Both the position numbers and the translations under genes were made by a program. The notes under the pieces were generated by a model. That model searched no databases, was not told the origin of the DNA, and saw only the letters and a program-made list of their open reading frames with translations. Positions 1-10,447 of a stretch of 64,000 nt of DNA are shown here, one piece after another. Positions within the stretch are counted from its first letter, which is position 1. Every line of letters starts with the position of its first letter. This DNA comes from Diabrotica undecimpunctata (lineage: Eukaryota; Arthropoda; Insecta; Coleoptera; Chrysomelidae), in NCBI RefSeq assembly GCF_040954645.1, contig NC_092807.1, positions 26,150,309 through 26,214,308 of the forward strand. The letters are read 5' to 3'.

Positions 1-528
1 TTAAAGTAGTTAGGTATTATTGACTGACACGTTATCTAAAATAAAGTTTTATTTTGGGGTTGCAGTCATTAATAGGGCAGGAAAGTGAAACTTTGTTCTT
101 TATCAAGCTTTCACAAAATTTATTTGCTTCTTCAGGATATGCTAAAATATGGTATTAGTAAATACAATGAAATTAGAATTAAATAGTATTGTATAAAACT
201 AGTATAAAAACTTACAGCGTGAGGTTAATCCATTAAATTTTCAAATTTACAAAACATTAAAACTTAACTTATTAAAATTATATAGTTATCTAAGTACAAT
301 ATTTTAATTTTATTTAATTTTGTACAAATTCATTATGACATTGATTATGTTGATGTTTGATTTATGTCAGAAAGACACTCGTTTCTGTTTATTATATTTT
401 TTGTTGTTGATAACTAGCTCTTGATTGTTATTATGGTTACGTACAAAGTGGCGCCAAATATGAATATTTAAATTTTTTTAAATTATAGTATTTATAGTCA
501 GAAAATCTAATATTTGAAAATTATAGTA
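1..528. other. AT-rich stretch without recognised gene
   Basis: I see no supported coding region, repeat boundary or RNA gene here. The stretch is AT-rich and adjoins the 3' side of the GIY-YIG fragment, so part of it may be 3' UTR of a Penelope-like element. Confidence 0.4.
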
Positions 529-978
529 TTAATTTTCGTAAGACAGAATGTAATTATAGATATTGCTTAGTTTATCAATATCAGTTTTTTTATTAACGCA
601 TTGATATTTATTTATGCATACCATTTCTAAGAATTCTCTTTTATTTAATTGGTTTTCACGTCTTAATATATTAGTTTCATTAAAATTAAATGAATGATTT
701 TTATTAATTGCACGATCTATTAATGCACACGTATTTTTATTATTTCTAAGGTTACTTTTATGTGATGTTAGTCTGCCTATTAGATTTCTAGATGTGTGTC
801 CGATGTATGACTTATCACAATTTTCGCATGGTATTATATAAACTACATTTGAGCTTTCCATAATGCTAATAGGTGATTTAGTTTTTGTATGCAATGATGC
901 TAATGTTTTAACATTTTTAGTTGCAATTTTAATATCAGAATAGTTAGCAAAGACTTTAGTTAGTTTGGGGGTTAACAT
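529..978 (-). pseudogene. GIY-YIG endonuclease fragment of a Penelope-like element
   Basis: This 149-aa reading frame is the C-terminal endonuclease part of a Penelope-like retroelement. The diagnostic GIY-YIG core is visible as VYIIPCENCDKSYIGHTSRN, with the CxxC pair and the R residue that precede the downstream helix, followed by a LTSHKSNLRN-type segment. In Penelope elements this domain sits behind the reverse transcriptase and nicks target DNA. No RT domain is readable upstream (higher coordinates), so the copy is 5'-truncated or decayed. The start codon given is only the first Met in the frame, not a real initiation site. A second GIY-YIG copy lies at 59383-59790 but is clearly divergent from this one. 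Confidence 0.75.
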
Positions 979-1650
979 TCACTATTTACCCCTATCATTT
1001 GGATGTATTACTTTGAAAAAAAATTTTAAAAAGTACTTACTTTGAAAACTTTGTATTACTTTGAAAATAAGGTTATCAGGGTCCTTCAATTATAGGATAA
1101 AAATTACGAAAGTTGATTACATTTATCTGTTTATATTAATATATCATACATTTCTGTTTTATTAACTACTTACTCGCCTTCAAACTCCCTTTTAGATGTG
1201 ACTATGGTATATTTAGTGATAAAACAGCAGACTAAATGAATATTAGTATAATTAAACAAGAACTGTTCGTGTTTTGTCCCATTTTAATTTAACTGCACTT
1301 AACGACACCATTACTAAGGGATAGAGTCAGGGAAGTAAATGCCGTTTAATTGTCGGCTTCATGAGCTTGCCCTGGTTTTTATTCTCTCCGTGCTTACTAT
1401 AGGAAATTAAAGTAAACAGATTGTTTGAAACGTATTTTATAGTTAATCGTATATTTAACAAGACAAATTGTTGCTTAAAATGGTCTGTCTCTCTTACATT
1501 TCGAAAATACACGAACAGTTTTACTTGGGCCTTCGTAGCCTCTGACTGATGAGCAAGACTAGGCACATACTAGGTTCTAGGATACACGATATAGAAAGCC
1601 CGAAAAATAAAAACAGTGTTTTAAATCCCTGCTTGGCGAGGTATATATGA
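979..1650. other. Non-coding stretch, nothing recognised
   Basis: Short frames here have no recognisable motif. I see no terminal repeats or RNA gene. Confidence 0.35.
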
Positions 1651-1654
1651 CAGA

Positions 1655-2530
1655 TCTTCACATCATCATCTTTGTCTCAACAATCCTCTGTGGATCCTGG
1701 CCTAATCTAAGATTAGTCGCCACTTTGTTCGGTATCTGGCAACTTCATGTTGCCATCTTCTTATCTCTAGTATACCTAAGTCGGTCTTATCTCCATCTAA
1801 CCATCTAATTCCTGCCGTTAGCCTGTTAGAAATCATGTTGTTAGGAATTCGTATTATGTGTCCAACCCATCTAAGTCGCTGTTTTTTAATGAACGTTACG
1901 ATGTTTGGTTCATTAAAGACTTGGCATAATTCGAAATTAAATATTTTGCTCTACTTCTCTGGATCGTTTATAGCTCCAAATATTTTGCGAAGTATCTTAC
2001 TCTCGAATATTCCCAGAAGTCTTTCATCCTTCTGCGTTAAAGTCCATGTTTCCGCCTTGTATGTAAGGACTGGCCTCAGCAGTGTTTTGTATAAAATAAT
2101 TCAGTTTTTCTTTCAATATTTGCTCTTATATAAAATATTGCTTAACATCTCGCTTGCTACGCCCTATTATGTCAATGTTATCAGTGTATGCTAAGGTTTG
2201 TATCGATCTATTGTAAATAGTACCGCCGTCTCTCATTCGTGTGTCTTGGACTGCCTTTTCCAAGGCAATGTTAAATAGGAGACAAGCCAGGGCATCCCCT
2301 TGTCTGAGTCCATCCTTTATCTCAAAGGATCGAGAATTTTCTCCCTGTATCTTAACGCTGTCTTTTAAGTCATTCTTATTGTCATTTTCGTTAATCGGAA
2401 AAGTTTTTCTGGTATACCAAACTCACGATTTGATTGGTATAGTACTATTCTCTTGACACTGTCGTATGCAGCCTTAAAGGCGACGAATAGGTGATGGGAT
2501 GCACTTGGGCATAAGTAACACGTCTTCTTT
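1655..2530 (-). pseudogene. Non-LTR retrotransposon 3' end (RTE-like RT), decayed
   Basis: Read on the minus strand in changing frames, this segment gives an RT-type FKAAYDSV motif (domain 2a), a degenerate YADD-type site (LAYTDNIDII), then the typical post-RT segment with a TYKAETWTLTQKDERLL motif and a WVGHI-like motif. Several indels break the frame. The 3' end has a short GATGATGAT tail near 1655-1670, the same kind of tail as the copies ending at about 20456 and 55990. The 5' part is missing: at about 2515-2530 it abuts the C-terminal cysteine motif of a piggyBac transposase, so it was probably inserted there or joined by deletion. The clade call (RTE-like) is tentative. Confidence 0.7.
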
Positions 2531-4671
2531 TTCTCAAGCCTTTCTTCAAAATCTGCTTCTTTTTGGCGTTTTTGTCCTAGTATTCGTTCAATACCACATA
2601 ATAATTCTTTCGGGATTCTGGGATTTTCGAGTCTTCTTTGTAGATGAGGTAAAACTAATTGTTTTGCCAACTCCTTTGTGTAGTTTAGCCTTTCTATATT
2701 ATCTTCTTGTAGTGATTGGTACACAACATGCGAATTAACAGCAGCTATATCAATGATGCGGTAAAAAATAGTAAGTGGCAATCGGCGAGAACGACGTTTT
2801 ACAGAATATTTGGCACACTTGGCATCTAAAGTATCGACACCTCCTTTCGTACGATTATAATGAGCTATAATTTCTGGTTTTCCAGTAATCTGATCCGTGC
2901 CTATTGAATGGTGCATCGAAGAAATAAGTAAAACAGCCCTCGATTTTTTTGGCACATGGGAAATTAGGGATAAACTTTTCGTAAATCCGTAAGTAGTTGA
3001 ATTTACTTGCCTACATGGGTGGGAATTCCGGAGGGATTTCCCGTTTATTTTTCTTGAGGGTTCCCACATACGTTAACTTCTTTACTTCTAACTGCTTTAC
3101 TAATTCTATAGAACTAAACCAATTATCAGCTGTGATATTACGGTTAGTTCCATAAATAGGTTTAGCAAGCCGAAGAACAGATTGAGTTGGTTTATTCATC
3201 TTCTTTTCTTCCTCAGATAACCCAGTTCCGTCAGTGTCCTTGCCTCCATATATATATATAGGCATTGTATAAGTAACTTGTTCGTGCATCAGTCAGGCAC
3301 ATTATTTTAATGCCATATTTCACAGGCTTATTAGGCATATACATTTTAAACCTACACCTTCCCCTAAAGTCGACCAATATTTCATCAATACAAACACATG
3401 TGCCTATGGAGAAATACAGTTTTTGACAATTTGACATGAATATATTAAATATGTTACTAATGGCTGCTGTTGGATCTATCTTTTTTTGACGTGACAACGT
3501 CTTAAATTAGGTTGTGGCTCGGAGTCACTCATGAAAAAGTGTAACGCCCGCTCACGTCTGTTACGATGAGTCACCGAACGAGAGAGAGGCCCGCCGGACC
3601 GGCGAATGCCTTGCGTCTCTCTCCCACTCAAACATGATCGGTCCGCTGCCCGCGCAGCACTAGAGAATTGGGCGCGTTGAATCGGTGCGTGCTTGTGTCT
3701 CTGTCTTTCTCGAGCGTTCTTGGCGTAAACAAAATATATTTCTATAGTTAAAATTTGTGCAATTCTTATTTTCATTCAATTCCTTGTTCCTATTGTGCAA
3801 TTTAATAATATTCATATCAATAAATATTCTACCGAGAAAAAGACGTTGTCACGTAAAATTTTCGCCCGTAAAACCGACTTTACAGGCAACCGATTTTTTT
3901 TCTTCTCTATCCAGAGGGTTATCAAAACGTAAACATTTTAGAAATATTGCAAATCTTTCTTTTGACATAACACATCTGAATATATCTCTACCAATGCCAT
4001 CTGTAGCAAATATAGAATTTATATCTTCGTCATTGGATTTGAAAGCTGATGAGTATAAAAGCAATCCCAAAAAGGCTTTTAGTTCTATTTCATCAATTTC
4101 ATTTAGTTCTGGTCTATTCATTCTTTTATAGTTTTCACGAATTGCACGTAATTTATTATTTGTCCATTTACGTATTTCTTGTATTATATCCTCAGAAATA
4201 AGAAAATTAAAAAAAAAATGATGAAGTTTCGTTTCTTACATCTCTGGACCGCACAGCTAGTACTTTTATCACAAGGTTGTGTAACGGAGTTCTTACATTT
4301 TTCAAGGGTGCTGTAGTAGACCACTTAAAACAATGTTTGCCATAAAAATATGACTTACCATTATCATTTAACTGATATTCGTCTTCAGAACTTTCCGACT
4401 ACTCACTGCCGGTGTCGTGTGAACTTTCAATACATACTTCTTCCCTTGCATCCTCAACATCACTATCACTAAAATATTCTAAATCACTAGGTACTTCGTC
4501 AGTCCATTGAGATAAAACAGCCTCAAAATCATCATCTGAAAGCTTTACAGTTTTGCGGCTAAATTTAGAACAACTGGATGAACTTGCTGCCATACTAACA
4601 GCAAAAGAATACACTACACTGCTTTTAACTATAGAAACGTAAATACTGACATGCGGTACTTGATACCGCAA
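2515..4671 (-). pseudogene. piggyBac-like transposase, split by a MITE
   Basis: Pieces of one piggyBac-superfamily transposase lie in order on the minus strand. The acidic N-terminus is at 4671-4399 (SDDDFEAVLSQW). Next come KWSTTAP and NVRTPLHNLV at about 4370-4250, the EIELKAFLGLLLY segment at 4121-3860, and the DEILVDFRGRCRFK block with the first catalytic Asp at 3490-3300. Then follow TADNWFSSIELV (second Asp) near 3110 and HYNRTKGGVDTLD (third catalytic region) near 2850, and finally a CYLCP start of the C-terminal cysteine domain at about 2530. The frame changes several times and a 366-bp MITE interrupts it at 3489-3854. The C-terminal zinc domain is lost where non-LTR sequence begins. 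The encoded enzyme would cut and rejoin DNA at TTAA sites; this copy cannot be functional. Confidence 0.85.
3489..3854. mobile_element. MITE with 15-bp terminal inverted repeats inside piggyBac
   Basis: The ends are perfect inverted repeats: ACGTGACAACGTCTT at 3489-3503 and its reverse complement at 3840-3854. The interior is strikingly GC-rich compared with its surroundings and holds no transposase, so this is a non-autonomous element. It lies inside the piggyBac coding region. I could not fix a target-site duplication because both flanks are T/A runs. Confidence 0.75.
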
Positions 4672-4829
4672 GAAAACTGTATGTCAACGTAGCTCAAAGA
4701 CTAAACGTGTACTAAAACTGCAGCAGTTGAGAGCAGGTACAATTAAACCCCACTTGAAGGTACACAGATGGTGTTCTAAGAATCTTTTATAAAACACGTT
4801 TTACAACAAAATATATTTTCGGCTCGGTA

Positions 4830-4861
4830 TGGCATACCGCATGTCAGTGGTTAAGGGTTAA
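4830..4861 (-). repeat. piggyBac 5' terminal repeat and TTAA target site
   Basis: Reading the minus strand from 4861, TTAA (4858-4861) is followed by CCCTTAACCACTGACATGCG and then a GGTATGCCATACC palindrome. A TTAA target followed by CCC is the hallmark of piggyBac ends. A related sub-terminal motif, GCGGTACTTGATACCGC, recurs at about 4652-4668 near the transposase start. This fixes the 5' boundary of the element at 4857. The matching 3' end was not found. Confidence 0.8.
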
Positions 4862-4865
4862 AATC

Positions 4866-5644
4866 CAAAGTCCAACATGCTATAAACAACTCAAAATCTG
4901 ACAGAGCCCCTGGACCAGATGAAGTTCATATCGAGCTGATTAAACTTATAGACGAAGACAATTTAAGTGCAATAACTATACTCTTTAACAACATATATAC
5001 AAATCTGGTGAGATACCTACAGAATGGCTGCTATCGACCTTTGTTCTGCTACCAAAAACCAAAAACCCCAAAAACTGTAATGGCTATAGATTAATCAGCT
5101 TAATGTCACACTTATTAAAAATATTTTTAAAGTTTATACATACAAAAATATTTAGAAACTGCGAAGCGCATATTAGTAATAGACAGTTTGGCTTTCGTAA
5201 CGGCTTCGGAACAGTGGAAGCTCTGTATAGTTTCACAACTCTTGCTCAAAAAATGTCGAGACCAATAAAAAGATCTTTTCGTTGCCTTTATAGACTATGA
5301 GAAAGCTTTCGACAAAGTAAAACATAACATTATCATGAAATGTCTAAAGAGACAAAAATGACATTAACATATTGAGAAATCTCTATTGGAACCAACAGGC
5401 TGTAGTAACATTAGATGGAAATAGCACGGATCTGCAACAGATAAGTAGGAGTGAGACAAGACTGTGTACTTTCACCATTACTATTTAATATATATTCCGA
5501 AGAGTTATTAACGGAAGCACTTAAAAACTGTACAGAAGGGATCAAGATAAATGGTGAAAATATAAGTAGCATCCGTTATGCTGACAATGCAGTCATTATC
5601 GCTAGTAAATCTAATTATAATAAAGGCATTATTAATCACATTGA

Positions 5645-5645
<1 letters not shown>
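4866..5645 (+). pseudogene. Non-LTR reverse transcriptase fragment
   Basis: Plus-strand pieces in shifting frames read as RT: a SDRAPGPDEVHIELIK segment at about 4895-4950, then FGFRNGFGTVEALY near 5190, a YEKAFDKV block near 5297, GVRQDCVLSPLLFNIYSEEL near 5450-5510, and RYADNAVIIAS near 5575-5610. The YADD catalytic site is YADN here, so the second Asp is lost. Frameshifts and a stop show it is dead. It begins right after the piggyBac TTAA site and is cut by a TA microsatellite at 5648. Both ends are missing. Confidence 0.75.

Positions 5646-5647
<2 letters not shown>

Positions 5648-5720
<73 letters not shown>
5648..5720. repeat. (TA)n microsatellite
   Basis: An uninterrupted run of TA dinucleotides about 70 bp long interrupts the end of the RT fragment. 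Confidence 0.95.
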
Positions 5721-5723
<3 letters not shown>

Positions 5724-6334
5724 TTATATTTATGTATAATATTACTGTATTTTGTACTTATTGTAGCAACCAAATCCATCCGACAAAAACAAGACTATTT
5801 GACACGACTAATTTTAAATAATAAAAAATACATTCCACAAAAGAGACTATTCGTATAGATCTTCGTATTTCTCCATACAATAAATCTTACGTCCCACAAT
5901 TTCAATCAAAAATCCCTTTTCGTCATGGCTTAGTACGCTCGATTAGACGTTAGGGACAGAAAAATATTTCGATCTTCGAATAACTGATAATATTGTTGGA
6001 TATTTGTAGATGGATATAAAGAAATGCGAACGCGATGTACAAGGAATAGAGACAGCTGATATAGTTGCTCATTCTCACAAAAACAGCGTAATAAATCAGT
6101 GTTCACGAGATAAATGATCCTAAAACTTAAAGGTTGGTTGAATGAGAAGTAAAAATGACTCTGTAAAAAGAGGGCTATAATTTTGAAATCTAAAAATATT
6201 TTATGGTTAAAGACTAATTAACTTATAATCGAACTTGCACAATACATTTAATATACGTAAAAAATAATGTTTATAATATAGTGAAATTCACATAAACAAT
6301 TCAGTGTTAGCCTTATGACAGGCTAGGTTGCTGT
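5721..6334. other. AT-rich intergenic stretch
   Basis: No gene, terminal repeat or RNA gene is recognisable between the TA microsatellite and the piggyBac TTAA site at 6335. Confidence 0.4.
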
Positions 6335-7437
6335 TTAACCCTTTCAGACCCGGTGTCCATTGCAATGGACATCTACGTAAGCCCTACAACAAAATTAAAC
6401 TCCTGTAAATTGCTGATAACTACATATTTTGTATTTTCCATATCTCAGTTACTACTAGTCATAAAAATTTTCAGTTTAGTGTGAATTATAGCCGAGTTAA
6501 GTGCTTTTAAAGATTACATGACATGGCGAATTCACGATAACCCGGAAAGCGTAAGCAAATATCATGTTTTTTTAAGTCGTAAATTTATTATATGTAACCA
6601 AATATTATTTTATATAATAGTAGACATATCAATTTTGATACTGATTATTCGACATAGATGATTTATTGTTGTTTTTGCAGGACTACAGGTCTATATTGAT
6701 ATTTTTGTTTTAGGTTTATATCCGGATAATCCAAAAGACCAAGAGATTCTAAGGTTCTTTTTAGATGATGATGATGAATTTGAGCAGTTAACTAACAATG
6801 TTTTATCTCAAATTGAAGATCATTCAGGCAGAAGATGTCTGTAATGAAGCAATTGATGCTGACACTCCTGTTTTGTCTATGGGAGATGTTCCAGGCTCTT
6901 CTCATGAGTTATTTAATGTAGTTAAAAAAACGGGTGTGGCAGTCCAGTGGGACTGCCGGTGGAAGTTACACTTCTATACACGCATTCGCCGTTACAAATT
7001 TATTTGGGAGTCAATCTGCACAATCATTACATATGTAATTCTATAGGTAAGACATAGCAGAAAGAAAAACAGAATTATTAACAACTTACGAACAATGAAG
7101 GATTGAATCAATATTTTGATGAAAATGTATATTTTTATTGTCATATATGTATGAAAGGAGTTAAATGCAAACATTTTTTTACACATACTCTGCAGTAAAA
7201 TTTATTGTTTATTTTGTTATTTGTATAATAATATAATACAAATTAAACTGCAATATTCATAAGTATTTAAAAATGACAATAATATACATAAAAAAAATAC
7301 ACTACAATACAGTGCAACATAATTCCATATAATAATACAATACAAATTAAAATGCAATATCCATAAGTATTTAAAAATGACAATATTGTAATAATATAAA
7401 ATAAATTAAATTGTAATTATTAATTAATAAAAAAGTC

Positions 7438-7509
7438 CTCCCCGACTGGGAATCGAACCCCGGTCTCCTGCGTGACAGGCGGGGATACTGACTACTATAC
7501 TACCGAGGA
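7438..7509 (-). tRNA. tRNA-Asp (GTC)-like gene inside a repeat element
   Basis: Minus-strand nucleotides 7509 to 7438 fold as a 72-nt tRNA with anticodon loop CTGTCAC (GTC, Asp), an A-box-like GTATAGTAGTCAG and a B box GGTTCGATTCC. The acceptor arm pairs TCCTCGG with TCGGGGA through two G-U wobbles. There is one C-A mismatch in the anticodon stem and one G-A mismatch in the T stem. A TTTT run follows a few bases downstream, as expected for a Pol III terminator. Because it sits inside a repeated element and carries two stem mismatches, it is probably a transposon-borne copy or pseudogene, though Pol III transcription is plausible. Confidence 0.8.
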
Positions 7510-7693
7510 CATGACACAAAGGTATTTCAAAATTGACAGTTCTGGATCATACAGTGATTTATTGAGATTATTTTGAAATACAAAAGACTAATATAATTAT
7601 AAACATTTAATAAATAACACAAAACATATCACATAAATAATAATATTAATAAATATTTTATTATATGTATAATATTATATGTATATATATCTT

Positions 7694-7696
<3 letters not shown>

Positions 7697-7748
<52 letters not shown>
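7697..7748. repeat. (TA)n microsatellite within the foldback element
   Basis: A TA run occupies the same relative position in both copies of the foldback element (compare 49946-49992), so it is part of the family and was not acquired independently. Confidence 0.9.
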
Positions 7749-7755
<7 letters not shown>

Positions 7756-8329
7756 ATTATATATACAAAAGGAACATTTTTATATTCGAGAGAGGAAGAG
7801 AGAGACAATATATCTTCTGTCTCTCTCTTACTCATTATCTTACATATGTAATGATTTCACAGATTCACTCCCATACAAATTTCCAATGTGGAGCGCGCGT
7901 ATAGAATGCATATATTTTGAAGTTATAGGAAGTATAACTTCAAAAATTAAATTAATACTAAATAACATTCTTACCTTTGGGAAACAAAGAATCCTATAAA
8001 TTACTTTTTAAAATATTTTACTTATACTTTTTTTGATAAAATGGCCGAAATGACCAATATCTATAACCACCAAAATAACAACCATTTTCAACCAACAAAT
8101 CGATGTGAAATGAAAGGTTTTTTAGAGTTGCACATCCTCATGGGATGTTTATCTTTTCCAATAATCAGAATGTATTGGAATAAGCTATTCAGTATAGATG
8201 TCTTCCGCAATGTTATGAGTAGAGACAGATTTTTTATTGTGTTTATACTGTCCCTTGCGTGTAAGTCTTGTAAATTTAACTGACTTGATTTTAAGACGCC
8301 GGCTAAGTACAACAATTTAAAGAGTGCTT

Positions 8330-8760
8330 GAAGCTAGCACATGTCCGTAGGTGATGTATATCTTTCACGAGAATAATTGGCTGCAGTTGCAAAGCAATAT
8401 GCTGATTTGTATATTCGACAATATAATTTTTAACATATCTTAAAGTTTTAGTTGAAGTTTTTGGACCAGGTAAATGTTTTAATAAATTTACAGATCTGGT
8501 TTTAATACTCTTTGATGGTGGGTCTTTTTTTACTTAGTAGATTTATTTTTGGCCAATAAAAAATGCTTCTGTGACAGGAGATGCTTTCACTTCAATATTC
8601 GAAATATTTTGTTCGCTCTCTGAATTATCACTTCTTTCTTCTACACAATCTTCCTTTTAGTGATCTTTATCATCATAAAAAGGTTCTTCTTCTTCATCAT
8701 CTAATAATTCTTCCTCCATCAACTTTTGAAGGCAGTTCTGCTCTGAATCGTAAAACGCCA
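8330..8760 (-). pseudogene. piggyBac-like transposase N-terminus, third copy
   Basis: Read on the minus strand from the Met codon at about 8760, this gives MAFYDSEQ, then a very acidic stretch (EEELLDDEEEE), an SNISNIEVKASP-like segment and a conserved DPPSKSIKTRSVNLLKHLPG segment. That last segment matches the region before the DDE core of PGBD-type transposases (RTR-x-N-x3-x-PG). There are internal stop codons. The fragment faces the plus-strand piggyBac remnant ending at about 8290, so two different piggyBac relics meet tail to tail. The family assignment rests on the RTR..PG segment and the acidic N-terminus only. Confidence 0.6.
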
Positions 8761-9159
8761 TCTGAAAAAAATAAACTTAGTCAAAAATTGCGTTACCTTC
8801 TAATTATTTGCATAGATTATATGTTTATAAAAAGAATTGATTTTGATTGTAATATTATGCAGAAAAAAGAATAATTTACGCATAAATATTATGGAAATAT
8901 ATGCTCATATACTAACTAGAATAATATCAGTTAAAAAATTATGATCTTACCCTTTGTTAATTAAATACTCCAATAAATATAAAACCTATGTCAGTTACAT
9001 TAGTACATGCGCACGGACTCTCAATCCGCATTTTCTTATAATTTGGAAACAAGTTAACGTACCAACTTCTCAGTCTAGCCTAACATAAAGCAGCCGAGTG
9101 GATGCATACTTACAAAGCGGCTACAGAATATAGTGGAAGGTAGACAAAGTTCAATATGA
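8761..9159. other. Non-coding stretch
   Basis: This may include 5' sequence of the minus-strand piggyBac relic. No ORF, repeat boundary or RNA gene is supported. Confidence 0.3.
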
Positions 9160-9379
9160 ATGTCTTAGAACTTGCACAATTTTTTTGTTAAAACTAAAAG
9201 CCCGGAAGTAGAACATGATCACCACATTAAGTTATATTGTGAAAGAAGGTCAATGGAGTCCAAAATTTGTTTGATAGTAAAATTACAATACATGTACACC
9301 ATACATTTTAAACCTTTAATAAAAACACACAGAATTAAAATTCCCAAGTACATACACTGAATCTCATCAAATAAATCAC

Positions 9380-10140
9380 AGTCTCCTAAATTCCATACTA
9401 GATGATTTCTATAACAATACTCTTATATTTACAGATGGATCTAAGACGAAGGAAGGTGTTGGTTATGGAGTATTTATTCAAAATACAAAGCAATCATTTA
9501 TATATATAAATTGCCACCTGTTTGTAGCATTTATACTACCTAGCTTTTTGAAATTATATAAGATGTTACCTGGTTAACATCCCATAACATACACAAAGGA
9601 GTAATATTAAAAGATTCTAAATCTGCATTAGACTCTATTAAAAACACAATATATAATGGAATGAAGTGTCCTATGTTATGTTGTTCAGAAAACGTAATTG
9701 CAAATTTAAATATAACATTTATTTGGGTGAGAGGCCATATAGGTGTACCAGAAAATAAAAAAATGCATTCTCTAGCTAAGAAAGCAGTACAAAATTGAGT
9801 CTTTTGCAATATTTATACAGTAAAGGTTTAACTCAATAAAAAATAAAATAGGGCTAAAATGGGAACAACAATGAGAGAATATTGCTGTAAACTCGCAAAA
9901 TACGTATTTCCACCACCACCACCATTACCACTACCACCCCAATACATATTCAATTACTCGACTACCAAATTCTTCTTAGCAAGTGTGTTTAGTGTATTTC
10001 GCCTAAAAACGAATCATAGCCGATTCCCGTTGCATTTATTTAAGCTTGGTATATTACCGACACCATCATGCAGTTGTGATGCAAGTTCTTACGGAGATCT
10101 TAACCATATTTTCTTTGGCTTCAACAAATATTTAAAATAG
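9380..10140 (+). pseudogene. Non-LTR retrotransposon RNase H and C-terminal cysteine motif (Jockey/I type)
   Basis: A plus-strand RNase H domain is readable across frameshifts. IFTDGSKTKEGVGYGV (first catalytic Asp) is near 9428-9475, KDSKSALDSI (third catalytic Asp) near 9610-9645, and FIWVRGHIGVPENKKMHSLA (His loop) near 9720-9780. It is followed by a basic segment and CSCD...HIFFGF, the remains of the C-terminal zinc-knuckle-like motif that ends ORF2 in Jockey/I-type elements. The second acidic residue (Glu) falls in a disrupted region. A CCA-rich run at about 9910-9937 interrupts the frame. The RT is absent, so this is a 5'-truncated relic ending at about 10140. Confidence 0.75.
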
Positions 10141-10334
10141 TCTAATAAATTAATTTCCACTCTTATTGAACTGAAATATTTGCTTCCGTTAAGTATAGCA
10201 CACATTTTGTCAACTGCTAATAGAGAAACCTTAAGCCGCTTCCTCATTGAGTCGACATTGTCGATCGACTCTATATTATTGACACTCTCGACTGAGTGTG
10301 TACGCGGCAATCGACTTTGTCGATCGACAAAAGA

Positions 10335-10398
10335 TGATATGTAGTCAAATAAAGATTTGTTTTGGGTTCATCCAAGTGTTTTTGTACCAAACATTGCA
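10335..10398 (+). repeat. 5' LTR remnant of Ty3/gypsy element
   Basis: These 64 bases match the last 64 bases of the 3' LTR (14601-14664) with no difference that I can see. The remainder of the 5' LTR is missing and is replaced by Harbinger sequence. The LTR ends in CA at 10397-10398 and is followed at once by TGGCAACGAGG, the expected primer-binding-site position. Confidence 0.8.
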
Positions 10399-10447
10399 TG
10401 GCAACGAGGATAAAAACGTTTTTAAATTGTGTATAAGTGAATACAAA

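Larger units (their letters stand above)
6923..7941. mobile_element. tRNA-bearing foldback element, copy 1
   Basis: This element of about 1 kb is shared with 49091-50155. It begins with an A-run and CGGGTGTGGCAGTCC, which forms a hairpin with GGGACTGCC. Next is a terminal repeat of about 100 bp (6961-7065) whose imperfect inverted copy is at 7812-7941. Both arms contain CATTACATATGTAAT-like and GTAAGAGAGAG-like stretches. The middle is AT-rich, with a TA microsatellite at 7697-7748, a minus-strand tRNA-Asp-like gene at 7438-7509 and no protein-coding capacity. It interrupts a piggyBac reading frame. The superfamily is unknown to me; a non-autonomous TIR or foldback DNA element is the simplest reading. 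Confidence 0.75.
6335..8290 (+). mobile_element. piggyBac-like element, second copy, split by a foldback element
   Basis: A TTAA at 6335-6338 is followed by CCCTTTCAGACCCGG and a CCATTGCAATGG palindrome, a piggyBac-type 5' end. Downstream, 6714-6922 encodes a plausible N-terminal transposase piece with an acidic stretch (FFLDDDDEFEQL) and one frameshift; an acceptor-like TTTTAG lies just before it. After the inserted tRNA-bearing element the frame resumes at 8041 with EMTNIYNHQN, LELHILMGCLSFP and NVMSRDRFF, the segment that precedes the DDE core in PGBD-type transposases. It then decays by about 8290. No catalytic residues or 3' end remain. Confidence 0.75.

Noticed and set aside
3757..4131. 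Plus-strand frame of 124 aa
   Set aside because: Antisense shadow of the piggyBac transposase and the MITE edge.
7679..7999. Open frame of repeated Ile/Tyr residues across a TA microsatellite
   Set aside because: It is a translation of the TA run within the foldback element, with no motif and no start context.
9909..9937. CCA-rich run as a coding proline tract
   Set aside because: It interrupts an RNase H-derived relic and is a simple repeat, not a conserved protein feature.
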